Numbered from the stretch's first letter, positions 17,316 through 26,728 are shown. The stretch is DNA of 64,000 bases from Rhodovulum sp. 12E13 (GCF_003340565.1 NZ_QPLK01000002.1:124001-188000), one strand, 5' to 3'. Notes: generated from the letters alone by a model not told the origin. A program made the numbers and translations.

Positions 17316-19346
17316 ATGACCGACGCCAACCCCCTGCTCGCCCCGCGCGAGACGCCCTTCGGACTGCCGCCCTTCGCCGCTATCGACGACATGCACTTTG
17401 CAGAGGCGGTCGACACGGCGCTCGCCGATGCGCGCGCCGAGGTCGAGGCGATCGCGACCAGCCCGGAGCCGCCCAGCTTCGCCAACACGATCGACGGGCT
17501 GGCGCTTGCGGGAAAGACGCTGTCCGACGTGCTGTCGGTCTTCTTCACGCTGGCGAGCGTCGAGTCGAATCCCGCGCGCGAGGCGCTCCAGCGCGAGATC
17601 TCGCCGAAGCTCGCCGCCTATTCCTCCGACGTGATGCTGAATGCCGCGCTCTTTGCCCGGGTCGCGGCGCTGTGGGAGGCGCGCGAAACGCTGGGCCTCA
17701 CCCCCGAGCAGATGCGCGTGCTGCACCTGACGCACCGCAATTTCGTGCGCGCGGGCGCGGCGCTCGACGGGGCAGGGCGGGCACGGCTGCGCGAGATCGC
17801 CACGCGGCTCGCGGAACTCTCCACCGCCTTCGGTCAGAACCTGCTCGCCGACGAGCGCGACTGGGCGCTGCCGCTGGCCGAGGCCGATCTCGACGGGTTG
17901 CCGGGCTTCGTCGTCGAGGGGGCGCGCGCGGCGGGTGCCGAGCGTGGGCTCGACGGGCCGGCGATCACGCTGTCGCGCTCGCTGATCGTGCCCTTCCTGC
18001 AGTTCTCGCCGCGGCGCGACCTGCGCGAGCGGGCGTATCGCGGCTGGGCCGCCCGGGGGATGCAAGGTGGCGCAACCGACAACCGCGCCATCGCCGCCGA
18101 GACGCTGAAGCTGCGTCACGAGCGCGCGCGCCTGCTGGGCTACGACAGCTTCGCCGACTACCGCCTCGAGGTGGAGATGGCCAAGACCCCCCAGGCGGTG
18201 CGCGACCTGATGCACGCGGTCTGGGCGCCCGCTCGCGCGCAGGCCGAGGCGGACGGCACCGCGCTCGAGGCGCTGCTGCGCGCCGACGGCGTGGCCGGCC
18301 CGCTCGAGCCGTGGGACTGGCGCTACTATTCCGAGAAGCGGCGGCAGGCCGAGCACGATGTCGACGAGGCTGCGCTCAAGCCGTATTTCCAGCTCGACCG
18401 GATGCGCGAGGCTGCCTTCGATTGTGCGACCCGCCTTTTCGGGCTGGAATTCGCGCCGCTCGACGTGCCCCTGCACCACCCCGACGCCCGCGCCTGGGAG
18501 GTGAGGCGCGAGGGACGACATCTCGCCGTCTTCATCGCCGACGACTTCGCCCGTGGGGGCAAGCGGTCTGGCGCGTGGTGCTCGGCCCTGCGCCCGCAGA
18601 GCCGCCTTGCCGGCGAGGTGCGGCCACACGTGCTGAACGTGTGCAACTTCGCCAAACCGCCTGCGGGGCAGCCGGCGCTCCTGAGCTATGACGACGCGCG
18701 TACGCTGTTCCACGAGTTCGGTCACGCGCTGCACCAGATCCTGTCGGACGTGACCTACGAGATGATCTCGGGCACGTCCGTCGCGCGCGATTTCGTCGAG
18801 CTGCCCTCGCAACTCTACGAACACTGGCTCGAGGTGCCGCAGGTGATGGAGCGGTTCGCCACCCATGCCGAGACCGGCGAGGCGATGCCACGCGAGATGC
18901 TCGACCGCGTGCTCGCCGCGGCGACCTACGACATGGGGTTCCAGACGGTGGAGTTCATCGGCTCGGCGCTGGTCGACCTCGAATTCCACGCGGGCGAACC
19001 TCCGGTCGACCCGATGCAGAAGCAGGCCGAGGTGCTGGAAGGGATCGGCATGCCGCGGGCCATCGGGATGCGTCACGCCACGCCGCATTTCGCCCATGTC
19101 TTTTCGGGCGGCTACGCGTCGAGCTACTATTCCTACATGTGGTCCGAGGTGATGGATGCCGACGCCTTCGCCGCCTTCGAGGAGGCGGGCGACCCGTTCG
19201 ACCCGCCGACCGCTGCAGCGCTCGAGCGGCAGGTGCTCTCGGCAGGCGGCTCGGCCGAGCCCGAGGATCTCTACACCGCGTTTCGGGGGCGGCTGCCGGG
19301 GATCGAAGCCCTTCTGCGCGGCAGGGGGCTCGATCGTGCCGCCTGA
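17316..19346 (+). CDS. M3 family oligopeptidase (oligopeptidase A/dipeptidyl carboxypeptidase type)
   Basis: A 676-residue zinc metallopeptidase that degrades short peptides in the cytoplasm, including cleaved signal peptides in the case of oligopeptidase A. The zinc site HEFGH is at residues 466-470 (TLFHEFGHALHQILS), with the third ligand Glu expected in the following VARDFVELPSQLYEHW. Length and the N-terminal helical domain fit the family. No signal peptide is present. The ATG at 17316 is used because the conserved PPFAAIDDMHFAEAVD follows soon after. It converges on flgD. Confidence 0.93.
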   Translation: MTDANPLLAPRETPFGLPPFAAIDDMHFAEAVDTALADARAEVEAIATSPEPPSFANTIDGLALAGKTLSDVLSVFFTLASVESNPAREALQREISPKLAAYSSDVMLNAALFARVAALWEARETLGLTPEQMRVLHLTHRNFVRAGAALDGAGRARLREIATRLAELSTAFGQNLLADERDWALPLAEADLDGLPGFVVEGARAAGAERGLDGPAITLSRSLIVPFLQFSPRRDLRERAYRGWAARGMQGGATDNRAIAAETLKLRHERARLLGYDSFADYRLEVEMAKTPQAVRDLMHAVWAPARAQAEADGTALEALLRADGVAGPLEPWDWRYYSEKRRQAEHDVDEAALKPYFQLDRMREAAFDCATRLFGLEFAPLDVPLHHPDARAWEVRREGRHLAVFIADDFARGGKRSGAWCSALRPQSRLAGEVRPHVLNVCNFAKPPAGQPALLSYDDARTLFHEFGHALHQILSDVTYEMISGTSVARDFVELPSQLYEHWLEVPQVMERFATHAETGEAMPREMLDRVLAAATYDMGFQTVEFIGSALVDLEFHAGEPPVDPMQKQAEVLEGIGMPRAIGMRHATPHFAHVFSGGYASSYYSYMWSEVMDADAFAAFEEAGDPFDPPTAAALERQVLSAGGSAEPEDLYTAFRGRLPGIEALLRGRGLDRAA

Positions 19347-19409
19347 TCGACGAACGGGGCGCGCGCCTTGCGGCCCATGCTCACCGCCGGCGCCCCCGCG
19401 GGAGAGCCG

Positions 19410-20132
19410 TCAGGTGGCAGGCTGCGCCTCGCGGATGGCGTCGATCTCGGAGGCGGGCACGGCCTCGCCGCTGGCGAAGACGACCTCGGTGCCGTCGGCC
19501 CCTGCGCGCACCTCGGTGATCCGGCCGTAAACCTCGGGCACCGTCCGGTCGAGCACCTGGCCGCTTGCGTCGTAGCTGACGACCTCGAACTGGTAGGTGC
19601 CGGGCTCGAAGGCGACGGTGCCGCCGCCGCCCGGCCAGTCGACTGGGCCGCCCTGCACAGCGATGTCGAAGCGGTCGACGACGCTGCCGAACGCGTTGGC
19701 GATCACCAGCTCGGCGCGCCGGGCCTCGGCCGTCGGGGCCGTCTCGACGGTCAGCGCGTTGCCCTCGTAGCGGGCGGGCACCGCGGCGCGCCCCTCCATC
19801 CCGACCCAGCCGGCCACCTGCGACAGGCCGGACGAGGCGAGCTGGCCGAGCAGTTCGTTGGTCTTGACCTGTTGCTCGACCGTCGAGAACGTCGCGAGTT
19901 GCACGGCGAACTCGGTGGAATCCATCGGGTTGAGGGGATCTTGGTTGACGACCTGCGTTGTGAGCATGCGCAGGAACGTCTCGAAATCCGAGCTGATCAG
20001 GCGGCGGTCGTCCGATGCGTCTGCCGTCTCCGGGGCGGCTCCGGCTGACCGGGCCGCAGCGGCGGGCGGCGGCGGCGCCTGCGGCGGGGCGCCGAGGGGG
20101 GCGGCCGGAGAAAGGGGGGCGGTATCGCTCAC
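19410..20132 (-). CDS. flgD: Flagellar hook capping protein FlgD
   Basis: A 240-residue scaffold protein that caps the growing hook so that FlgE can polymerize. The conserved N-terminal FlgD motif is clear (FETFLRMLTTQVVNQDPLNP followed by DSTEFAVQLATFSTVEQQVK), after a Pro/Ala-rich export region. The C-terminal part has a FlgD Ig-like domain. The start is GTG with a perfect AGGAGG 5 nt before it. It lies 39 nt downstream of fliK on the same strand, an expected pairing because FliK controls the length of the hook that FlgD caps. Confidence 0.95.
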   Translation of the reverse strand: MSDTAPLSPAAPLGAPPQAPPPPAAAARSAGAAPETADASDDRRLISSDFETFLRMLTTQVVNQDPLNPMDSTEFAVQLATFSTVEQQVKTNELLGQLASSGLSQVAGWVGMEGRAAVPARYEGNALTVETAPTAEARRAELVIANAFGSVVDRFDIAVQGGPVDWPGGGGTVAFEPGTYQFEVVSYDASGQVLDRTVPEVYGRITEVRAGADGTEVVFASGEAVPASEIDAIREAQPAT

Positions 20133-20171
20133 GGAACCTCCTGTTCTTGTGCAAGGGGACGGGCCGCTGCC

Positions 20172-22637
20172 CTAGAGCCTCAGGTCGAGGCCACCGGAAT
20201 GCGCGGTCTCCAGCGTCGGGATTGCGGGGGAGACTGGATCGTGCTGCACCGGTCCGTCCGGCCCGGCGGTCTCGGCCGACGAAGGCGCTGGACCCCGCGT
20301 GTCGGCGCCGCGCCCGTCACGGCCGCCCTGGGCGCCGAACTCGAAGGAAATCGTGCCGAAGCCCTGCTGACGCAGATCGTTGCCGAGCAGGTCGGCGTGG
20401 CGGCGAAGAAGATCGAGCGTGTCTGGCCGATCTGCCTGGATCGTGACGGTGAGACCCGCCTCGGCCGGGCTGAAGGATAGGCGGACGCGGCCGAGCTCCT
20501 CCGGGTGCAGGGCAACGTCGACCGAGCCGCGCGCAAAGCCCTGGCGCACTGCGTCGGCCACCTGTTGCGCCGGCCCGGCCGCGCCGTTGAAAGACCCTCC
20601 TGCGGCGTTGCCCGCGCCGGAGCCGCCGGCGGCGCGAGAGGCGCCCGCCTCGGCTGCGACGAGCGAGGGGAAGGATCCCGAACGCCCCTCGCCGCCAGCC
20701 CGGTCGCCCCGGGTGTCGCCGTCAGCGAGGGGCGCCTCGGGCTGCAGGAGTGCGCCGGAGGGGCCATCGGCCCCGACCGGGGCCGCCTGGGCGACGCCTG
20801 CATTGGCCGGCGTCGCCATGCCGGTTGCGGCCGGCCCAGCCGTGCCGGTTCCGGGCCGGGGGGCGGGGATCGACGCGCGGTCGTCCGCCCTCTCCCTGTC
20901 ACGCCCGTGCCGGCCGGACGGGTCGCTCGATGCGGCCCGTGCCGCGGCGGTGTCGGGCGTACCGGTCATCGCCTGCGGGGCCGGCGGAGCTGTTGCCTGC
21001 ACCGGAAGCGCGTGCGCCGGAACCACCGCCTGCGGGGCAGCCGCTTGTGCCGCAGACGATGCGACGGTCGCCATGCCCGGTGCCTGTCCGGAAGCGCCTC
21101 CTGGCGGAGTGCCCTCCGCCTCGCCCGCTCCCACCGCTTGGCGCCCGCCATGGGGCGCGACAGATCGCGTCTCGCCGACAGGCCCGACAGGCACCCCCTG
21201 GGGGGGGCGGACGCCGCTCGTTCCGTTCCGATCGACACGGGAGGCCGGCTTGGCGGGTGCCACGGATCCAGTCGTGCTCTGGGCGGCGATCTCCGCCCGG
21301 GCGGCATCGTGCAGGCCGGGTGACGCTGCGGGAGAGGGCGAGCGCAAGGTCTCATCGATGACAGGCCCCGACGCTGCCAGCCTGCCTCCGCTGCTCCCAC
21401 CTGGCGGGGCTGGACGAGCGGGAACGGCGGATCGGTCCGACAGCTGCCCCGCGCCGGGCGAGAGACGTGCCACCGGATCAACCGCTTCGGGCCGCGCGCG
21501 CGTGCCGGTCGCGGGCGCCTCGGAGCCGATCGCTCCCGGTGCGACGGTCTCGGCCCCCGGACGTGCCTGTTCAGGCACTAATGCCGATCCCGAAACATCC
21601 GGGCGGCCGAGGGCACGCAGGCTGCCCGCCGGCAGGCTCTGCCTTTCGTCGCCGCGCGCGTCGATGGCGGAGGACACCCTCGCGGCCACCGGCGGAAGGG
21701 CGCTGTCCGAGGTCTGCCGGCTCGACCGGTCTCCCGGTTCGACGTTCATTGATACGCGCATCTCGATGGATTCGGCCCCGCCGGGGGGGAGGCGCGGTGC
21801 GGTGGCCTGCCGTTCGGCGCCGGCGGCCCCGCGTGTTCCGGTCACCGGCTGTGAGGGTGAGGTCACTTCGGCGTCGGCCGACGGGATCGGACGAAGCAGG
21901 CGGCGGGGCGCCGTCGATCCGGATGTTTCCTGCCGCGGCGCCGTCGCGGTGTCGTCAGGGCGGGAGGCGGCGAGCGCGCTCCCGCCCGGTATCGGCCCTT
22001 CTCCGGGGCTCTCTCGTCTCGAAGCGGGCGCGGCCGACAGATTGCGGCTCTCGAGCGCTCCGGTGCCGATCCGCGAGCCGCAGCCATGGTCCGATGCCAG
22101 CGCCCCCTGCGGGGCGCCGGCCGCCTCCGGCGCCGGGGTTGCTCGAGGGGGCGCAGAGGACTGTCCGGTGCGCAGGTCATCCGGCCGGGCGAGCGGGAGC
22201 GGGTCCGGCCGTGTCGCCCCGCGACGCGACCCGCCTGCGCCGTCGACGTCTCCTGTCGCGGCGGCCTCGCGGACAGTCGCCGGCCTTGGCCCCCCGGTAG
22301 AGAGCGGCGGAGATACCTCGGGCGAGACCTGCGGCAACGCGCCTTCGGCGTCTCCAGACGCGTTCGGCTCTGGCGCGGGGCGGGTCGGCCTGTCCGCCGC
22401 CTCTGCGCCGGGGGTCTCTCCGACGGCGCGCCTTGCCGCCGGTCCGACCTCGTTCTCCCGCATGCGGCTCTCGGGGAGGAGGCGCATCTCGGATGCACCT
22501 TCCCCTGCACCTTCCCCGTCGACATGCCCGGCGAAGGCGGTGCCGCTGTCGGACGTGCCGGGCCCTGCTGCGGCCGACCCAGGGTCGGCCCGGCCCGTGA
22601 CCGCCCGGAATACGTCGAACAGCGCGCCGATCTGCAT
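20172..22637 (-). CDS. fliK: Flagellar hook-length control protein FliK
   Basis: An 821-residue protein with a very long disordered N-terminal part (rich in Ala, Gly, Pro, Ser and Thr, about 690 residues) and a conserved C-terminal FliK domain, seen in SVDVALHPEELGRVRLSFSP and DTLDLLRRHADLLGNDLRQQG. FliK is secreted during hook growth and switches export from hook to filament proteins by acting on FlhB. It is about twice the length of enterobacterial FliK. ATG start. A CtrA-like box lies 52 nt upstream, in the divergent gap shared with the flgJ-like gene. Confidence 0.92.
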   Translation of the reverse strand: MQIGALFDVFRAVTGRADPGSAAAGPGTSDSGTAFAGHVDGEGAGEGASEMRLLPESRMRENEVGPAARRAVGETPGAEAADRPTRPAPEPNASGDAEGALPQVSPEVSPPLSTGGPRPATVREAAATGDVDGAGGSRRGATRPDPLPLARPDDLRTGQSSAPPRATPAPEAAGAPQGALASDHGCGSRIGTGALESRNLSAAPASRRESPGEGPIPGGSALAASRPDDTATAPRQETSGSTAPRRLLRPIPSADAEVTSPSQPVTGTRGAAGAERQATAPRLPPGGAESIEMRVSMNVEPGDRSSRQTSDSALPPVAARVSSAIDARGDERQSLPAGSLRALGRPDVSGSALVPEQARPGAETVAPGAIGSEAPATGTRARPEAVDPVARLSPGAGQLSDRSAVPARPAPPGGSSGGRLAASGPVIDETLRSPSPAASPGLHDAARAEIAAQSTTGSVAPAKPASRVDRNGTSGVRPPQGVPVGPVGETRSVAPHGGRQAVGAGEAEGTPPGGASGQAPGMATVASSAAQAAAPQAVVPAHALPVQATAPPAPQAMTGTPDTAAARAASSDPSGRHGRDRERADDRASIPAPRPGTGTAGPAATGMATPANAGVAQAAPVGADGPSGALLQPEAPLADGDTRGDRAGGEGRSGSFPSLVAAEAGASRAAGGSGAGNAAGGSFNGAAGPAQQVADAVRQGFARGSVDVALHPEELGRVRLSFSPAEAGLTVTIQADRPDTLDLLRRHADLLGNDLRQQGFGTISFEFGAQGGRDGRGADTRGPAPSSAETAGPDGPVQHDPVSPAIPTLETAHSGGLDLRL

Positions 22638-22688
22638 GTCTGACAGCCTTCTGCCGAAACTCTGGCCGAAGTCGTGCCATGCGGAGGC

Positions 22689-22703
22689 TTACCAAGCCTT
22701 TAC
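22689..22703. promoter_or_regulatory. CtrA-like box between fliK and the flgJ-like gene
   Basis: TTAC, a 7-nt spacer, TTAC: six of eight bases of the CtrA consensus TTAA-N7-TTAA. It sits in a divergent 115-bp gap that is richer in A/T than its surroundings, about 50 nt from both start codons, so it could serve both directions. Confidence 0.5.
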
Positions 22704-22752
22704 CGAATTCTGCGACAAACCGAGAAATTGCAGCAAACTGACGAGGCTTCCG

Positions 22753-23070
22753 ATGGCCGATTCGACCCACGGCGCGACCGGCGCGCTTCCGCCGGCGGCC
22801 GCGCTCCGCCCATCGCGCGCGGCGGAAGAGGCCACGCGCGAGGCGATGCGCGCGGCGGCGCGCGCCTTCGAGGCCGCTTTCCTGGCCGAAATGCTCAAGC
22901 ACGCGGGTCTCGGTGAGACGCCCGAGGCCTTCGGCGGCGGGGTCGGCGAGGATCAGTTCGCCAGTCTCATGCGCGAGGCACAGGCCCGCCACATGGCCGA
23001 ATCGGGCGGCATCGGGATCGCGGAGCGCCTGTTCGAGGCGATGATCGCACGGGAGCAGGCAGATGGCTGA
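22753..23070 (+). CDS. flgJ: Rod-binding protein, FlgJ N-terminal domain only
   Basis: A 105-residue protein equal to the rod-scaffold half of FlgJ, without the muramidase half found in enterobacteria. The signature is ARAFEAAFLAEMLKHAGLGE, then FGGGVGEDQFASLMREAQARHMAESGGIGIAE. Peptidoglycan cleavage in such bacteria is done by a separate enzyme; the lytic transglycosylase at 37164-38015 is the obvious partner. The ATG at 22753 is used because GAGG precedes it and the known domain fits. It overlaps the flgN-like gene by 8 nt. Confidence 0.86.
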   Translation: MADSTHGATGALPPAAALRPSRAAEEATREAMRAAARAFEAAFLAEMLKHAGLGETPEAFGGGVGEDQFASLMREAQARHMAESGGIGIAERLFEAMIAREQADG

Positions 23071-23410
23071 TACCCTTGCCGGGCGCCTGCGCGCCCTCCT
23101 CGACGCCGAGCGCGCGGCGCTCCGCGACGGCGCGCTCGAGCGGCTCGGCGATATCCTGGCCGCCAAGGAGAGCCTCGCGGAGGAGCTCGCCACGAGCGGC
23201 CTCGGCTGCGCGGAGGGCGAGGCCGAGGCGCTGCGCGAGGCCGCCCGCCGCAACGCCCGGCTGCTCGAGGCCGCCCGCGCCGGCCTGCGCGCGGCGATGG
23301 AGCGGATGGCCGAACGCGCCCGCCTCGCCCGCAGCCACGACACCTACGACGCGGAGGGGAACCGCCGCGCGCTGGCCTCTACCCCCGGCAACCTGCACCG
23401 CCGCCTGTGA
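23063..23410 (+). CDS. flgN: FlgN-like flagellar export chaperone
   Basis: A 115-residue, mostly helical protein (RLRALLDAERAALRDGALER, then LAAKESLAEELA) with the size and composition of FlgN, the chaperone of the hook-filament junction proteins FlgK and FlgL, which are not encoded in the window. Sequence similarity in this family is weak, so the call rests on size, coiled-coil character and position directly after the flgJ-like gene, with which it overlaps by 8 nt. Confidence 0.7.
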   Translation: MADTLAGRLRALLDAERAALRDGALERLGDILAAKESLAEELATSGLGCAEGEAEALREAARRNARLLEAARAGLRAAMERMAERARLARSHDTYDAEGNRRALASTPGNLHRRL

Positions 23411-23683
23411 CGGCCCGCTTGCCCGCGCGCGCGGCGCCCCCGGTCGTCACCGATGAACGAACGGAGTTTGCATCGAATGCAGACCAATCCCGGCCCTTCC
23501 CTTAGGCGTCTGTAAACCGGCCCCCGCCAGTGTCGCCCTCGCACTTCGAGAGGGGGTGGCACGGTCAGGGCCCGGATCAGGGCCTCCCGTAGAGGGCAGA
23601 ACGCCTCGCGAGCGCCGGCACGCGACCCAACGCGCCGGCTGACGGGACCGCGGCGAAACTGCCGCCCAAGGGAAGGACCAGAG
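23411..23683 (+). promoter_or_regulatory. Leader/promoter region of the flagellin gene
   Basis: This 273-bp gap before the flagellin gene holds no gene. It ends in a good ribosome-binding site (AAGGGAAGGA). A poor CtrA-like match, TTAG-N7-TAAA (6 of 8), lies at 23502-23516. No convincing sigma-54 or sigma-28 promoter was found. The length suggests a long untranslated leader, which is relevant because FlbT controls flagellin mRNA through its leader in Caulobacter. Confidence 0.4.
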
Positions 23684-24904
23684 ATGTCCAGCATTCTCAC
23701 GAACACCGGCGCGATGACCGCGCTGCAGACCCTGCGCGGGATCAACCAGAATCTGACCAAGACGCAGGACATGATCTCGACCGGCAAGAAGGTCGCCACC
23801 GCGAAGGACAACGCGGCGATCTGGTCGATCTCGAAGGTCATGGAGTCGGACGTCAAGGGATTCACGGCGATCTCCGAGTCCCTGTCGCTCGGCCAGTCGA
23901 CCGTGGCGGTCGCCCGAAACGGTTCCGAGCAGGTGACCGAACTGCTGGGTGAGATCAAGAAGAAAATCGTTGCCGCGCAGGAGGATAACGTCGATCGCGC
24001 CAAGCTGCAGGACGATCTCGAATCCCTGCGCAACCAAGTGACAAGCATCGTCAACGCCGCGCAGTTCAACGGCCAGAACCTGCTCAAGCAGACGTCCGTG
24101 ACGGCGGGCGACGGCACCATGGAGGTGCTCTCGTCGCTCGATCGCAACGCGTCCGGCGGCGTCGGCAATTCCACCGTGGATGTCACGAAGCGGGATCTTT
24201 CGGTGGACGCGGAACAGGCTGTTGGTAGTGATGGTGCCGGCACAGCGGTTGACTTAAGTGACGCCAAGACTGTCGCCGACGGTGACGCTGTTACGGCGGT
24301 CACCGATTCCACCGGACAGGACGCCGTCGCGGGGGCGCAATACTCAGCGACTATCGGCGGGCTAGCCTCCCAGACCTACGTTGCCCGCGACGGTGACACC
24401 TTCACCGACGTCTACCGCCAGCTCGCTGCGCGGCTGAATGCGGCGGCGGGCGAAGCCGGCGAAGATCTAGTCTTCTCCATTCAGAACGGCGAACTCGCCC
24501 TGCAGAACAATTCAGGGACGGATGTCACCATCGCTGCGAATGACATCCAAGGCGACAACAATACCGATGGAACCGCCGGCGGCGGCCTCGAACTGCTGGA
24601 CGACCTCGACATCTCGACCGAAACTGGCGCTGCCGGCGCGCTCGGCGCCATCGACGGGCTGATCGAGATCGCGGTGGGCGCGGCCTCGGAGTTCGGCGTT
24701 TCCGAGAGGCGCCTCGAAATCCAGAACGACTTCGTCTCGCGGCTCTCCGACAGTCTGAAATCCGGCATCGGCGCGCTCGTCGATGCCGACATGGAGGAGG
24801 CCTCGGCACGGCTGCAGGCGCTCCAGGTGCAGCAGCAGCTCGGCGTGCAGGCCCTCTCGATCGCCAACCAGGCGCCGCAGAACATCCTCGCGCTCTTCCG
24901 GTAA
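23684..24904 (+). CDS. fla: Flagellin
   Basis: A 406-residue filament protein. The conserved N-terminal D0/D1 region (MSSILTNTGAMTALQTLRGI, then MISTGKKVATAKDNAAIWSI) and C-terminal D1/D0 region (GALVDADMEEASARLQALQV, then LSIANQAPQNILALFR) frame a variable central domain of about residues 150-310. The codons of that central part are unlike the rest: it uses TTA, AGT, GTT, GGT and ACA, which are avoided in neighbouring genes, so the exposed domain may have been exchanged. It is followed by flaF and flbT, the usual alphaproteobacterial order. Confidence 0.97.
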   Translation: MSSILTNTGAMTALQTLRGINQNLTKTQDMISTGKKVATAKDNAAIWSISKVMESDVKGFTAISESLSLGQSTVAVARNGSEQVTELLGEIKKKIVAAQEDNVDRAKLQDDLESLRNQVTSIVNAAQFNGQNLLKQTSVTAGDGTMEVLSSLDRNASGGVGNSTVDVTKRDLSVDAEQAVGSDGAGTAVDLSDAKTVADGDAVTAVTDSTGQDAVAGAQYSATIGGLASQTYVARDGDTFTDVYRQLAARLNAAAGEAGEDLVFSIQNGELALQNNSGTDVTIAANDIQGDNNTDGTAGGGLELLDDLDISTETGAAGALGAIDGLIEIAVGAASEFGVSERRLEIQNDFVSRLSDSLKSGIGALVDADMEEASARLQALQVQQQLGVQALSIANQAPQNILALFR

Positions 24905-24996
24905 GCGAGCGGGGGAGGGCGGCGTGATCCGCCCTTCCCTCGCCCTGCGGGGCACCAGCCCACGTGACACGGACATCGCAACCGGAAGGACCGACC

Positions 24997-25428
24997 GTGA
25001 CCATGATGACCACGGCCAAAATGGCCGAAACCGCCTACGGCGCCCAGTCCGCCGCCGCCCGCACCCCCCGCGGCACCGAATACGCCGTCTTCTCGCAGGT
25101 CACGCGCCGCATGAAGGCCGCCGCCGAGAAGGGCCGCGCGGGCTTTCCCGCCCTCGCCGAGGCGCTGCACGACAACCGCAGGCTGTGGACGACGCTCGCC
25201 GTCAACGTCGCCGACGGTGACAACGGGCTGCCGCGGGACCTGCGCGCGCGGCTGGTCTACCTCGCCGAGTTCACCTTTCAGCACAGTTCGAAGGTGCTGG
25301 CCCGCGAGGCCGACGTGCGCCCGCTGATCGAGATCAACGCTGCCGTCATGCGGGGCCTGCTCGGCCAGCCCCCCGCACAACCGGCAGAGACGGCAGAGCC
25401 CGCCACGCGGCCGGAGGTCGTGCGATGA
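24997..25428 (+). CDS. flaF: Flagellar biosynthesis regulator FlaF
   Basis: A 143-residue helical protein of the FlaF family, which in Caulobacter is needed for flagellin synthesis and secretion and acts in opposition to FlbT. Family sequence is seen in METAYGAQSAA-like text near the start (MAETAYGAQSAAARTPRGTE) and in NRRLWTTLAVNVADGDNGLP. The start is uncertain: the GTG at 24997 has AGGA at ideal spacing, but two ATGs follow at 25003 and 25006. The C-terminal ~25 residues are Pro/Ala-rich. It overlaps flbT by 4 nt. Confidence 0.9.
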   Translation: MTMMTTAKMAETAYGAQSAAARTPRGTEYAVFSQVTRRMKAAAEKGRAGFPALAEALHDNRRLWTTLAVNVADGDNGLPRDLRARLVYLAEFTFQHSSKVLAREADVRPLIEINAAVMRGLLGQPPAQPAETAEPATRPEVVR

Positions 25429-25907
25429 GCGGGCTCGTTCTCAAGCTCGGGCCGAAGGAGCGGGTCCTGGTCAACGGGGCCGTGATCGAGAACGGTGACC
25501 GCCGGGCGCGAATCTCGATCCTCACGCCGGGCGCCAACATCCTGCGCCTCAAGGACGCCATCCACCCCGAAGAGGCGACGACCCCGGTGCGCCGCGTCTG
25601 CTACATCGCCCAGCTCGTCCTGTCGGGCGACGCCGATGCCGAGGAGGCGCGGCTGCAGCTGCTGCGCGGCATCGAGCAGCTCAGCCAGGTCTTCCTCGAC
25701 GAAGACAGCCGCATCCAGCTCGCCGCCGCGACGCGCGCCGTCAACGAGGGCCAGGCCTACCAGGCGCTCAAGGCGCTTCGCGCGCTGCTGCCGCGCGAGG
25801 AGCGGCTGCTCGCCGCCGCCCCGGCCCCGAACGGCGACTCCGGCGGGCCGCGATCCTCTGCGCTGGGCTCTGCCGAGCCGCGACGGGCGATGGGCCGGGC
25901 GCAATGA
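25425..25907 (+). CDS. flbT: Flagellar biosynthesis repressor FlbT
   Basis: A 160-residue protein of the FlbT family, a post-transcriptional regulator that in Caulobacter binds the flagellin mRNA leader and lowers its stability until the hook is finished. The opening MSGLVLKLGPKERVLVNGAV is typical, as is DAIHPEEATTPVRRVCYIAQ. The C-terminal ~25 residues are a Gly/Ser/Arg-rich tail. It overlaps flaF and the DUF1217 gene by 4 nt each, so the three are one transcription unit. Confidence 0.95.
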   Translation: MSGLVLKLGPKERVLVNGAVIENGDRRARISILTPGANILRLKDAIHPEEATTPVRRVCYIAQLVLSGDADAEEARLQLLRGIEQLSQVFLDEDSRIQLAAATRAVNEGQAYQALKALRALLPREERLLAAAPAPNGDSGGPRSSALGSAEPRRAMGRAQ

Positions 25908-26728
25908 GCTTTCAGCCCGTCGTCCCGTTCGGCGGCATCGCCGGCTGGCAGTTCCTCAAGCGGACGATGGAGACCCAGCGCGCGGCGTTCGACGCCGCGC
26001 CCGGCCGTCAGCGCGACCTGGACTATTTCCGCCAGAACATCGCGAAGGTGACCACCGCCGAGCAACTGGTGGACGACCGGCGCCTTCTGTCGGTCGCTCT
26101 CGGCGCGTTCGGCCTGGACGACGACATCAACAGCAAGGCGTTCATCCGCAAGGTGCTCGATGAGGGCACGCTCGATCGCGGGGCGCTCGCCAACAAGCTG
26201 GCCGACAGCCGCTACCGCGAGTTCTCGGCGGCCTTCGGCTTCGGCAACGGGGTTCTGCCGCGCACTGCCCTGTCCGGCTTCGCCGACGAGATCGGCGGGG
26301 CCTATCTGCGTCGCCGGTTCGAGGCCGGCGTGGGCGAAAGCGACCAGACGATGCGCCTCGCCCTGACGCTGGAGCGCGAGTTGCCCGGGATCGCGTCGCG
26401 CGACGTGAGCGACGACACCAAGTGGCTGACGGTCATGGGCAACCCTCCGCTGCGCCGGGTCTTCGAGACGGCGATGGGCCTGCCGCAATCCTTCGGCGCG
26501 CTCGACCTCGACCGCCAGCTCGTCGAGTTCCGCGAGCGGGGGGAGCGCCTGTTCGGCCTGTCCAGTTTCGCCGACCTTGCCGATCCCGAAAAGCAGGAAG
26601 AGCTGATGCGCATCTTCCTCGCGCGTGCGCAGATCTCGGGCGGGTTCGGGGCTGGCGCCGGCCCGACCTCCCCCGCGCTGCAACTGCTGCAGTCGGCGTC
26701 CGCCGGCGCGCCGATCTCGCTTTTCTAG
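25904..26728 (+). CDS. DUF1217 family flagellar-locus protein
   Basis: A 274-residue protein of the DUF1217 family, which occurs in flagellar gene clusters of Rhizobiales and Rhodobacterales but has no established role. Family sequence is seen in VPFGGIAGWQFLKRTMETQR, VTTAEQLVDDRRLLSVALGA and GLDDDINSKAFIRKVLDEG. No signal peptide or membrane segment is visible. Position after flbT and translational coupling (ATGA) suggest a part in flagellin expression or export, which is inference only. Its stop overlaps the convergent fliI stop by 4 nt. Confidence 0.85.
   Translation: MSFQPVVPFGGIAGWQFLKRTMETQRAAFDAAPGRQRDLDYFRQNIAKVTTAEQLVDDRRLLSVALGAFGLDDDINSKAFIRKVLDEGTLDRGALANKLADSRYREFSAAFGFGNGVLPRTALSGFADEIGGAYLRRRFEAGVGESDQTMRLALTLERELPGIASRDVSDDTKWLTVMGNPPLRRVFETAMGLPQSFGALDLDRQLVEFRERGERLFGLSSFADLADPEKQEELMRIFLARAQISGGFGAGAGPTSPALQLLQSASAGAPISLF

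Noticed and set aside
23411-23683. Possible sigma-54 promoter (TGGCACG at 23557) before the flagellin gene
   Set aside because: The -12 element TTGC is missing at the required distance; only GGGC is found there.
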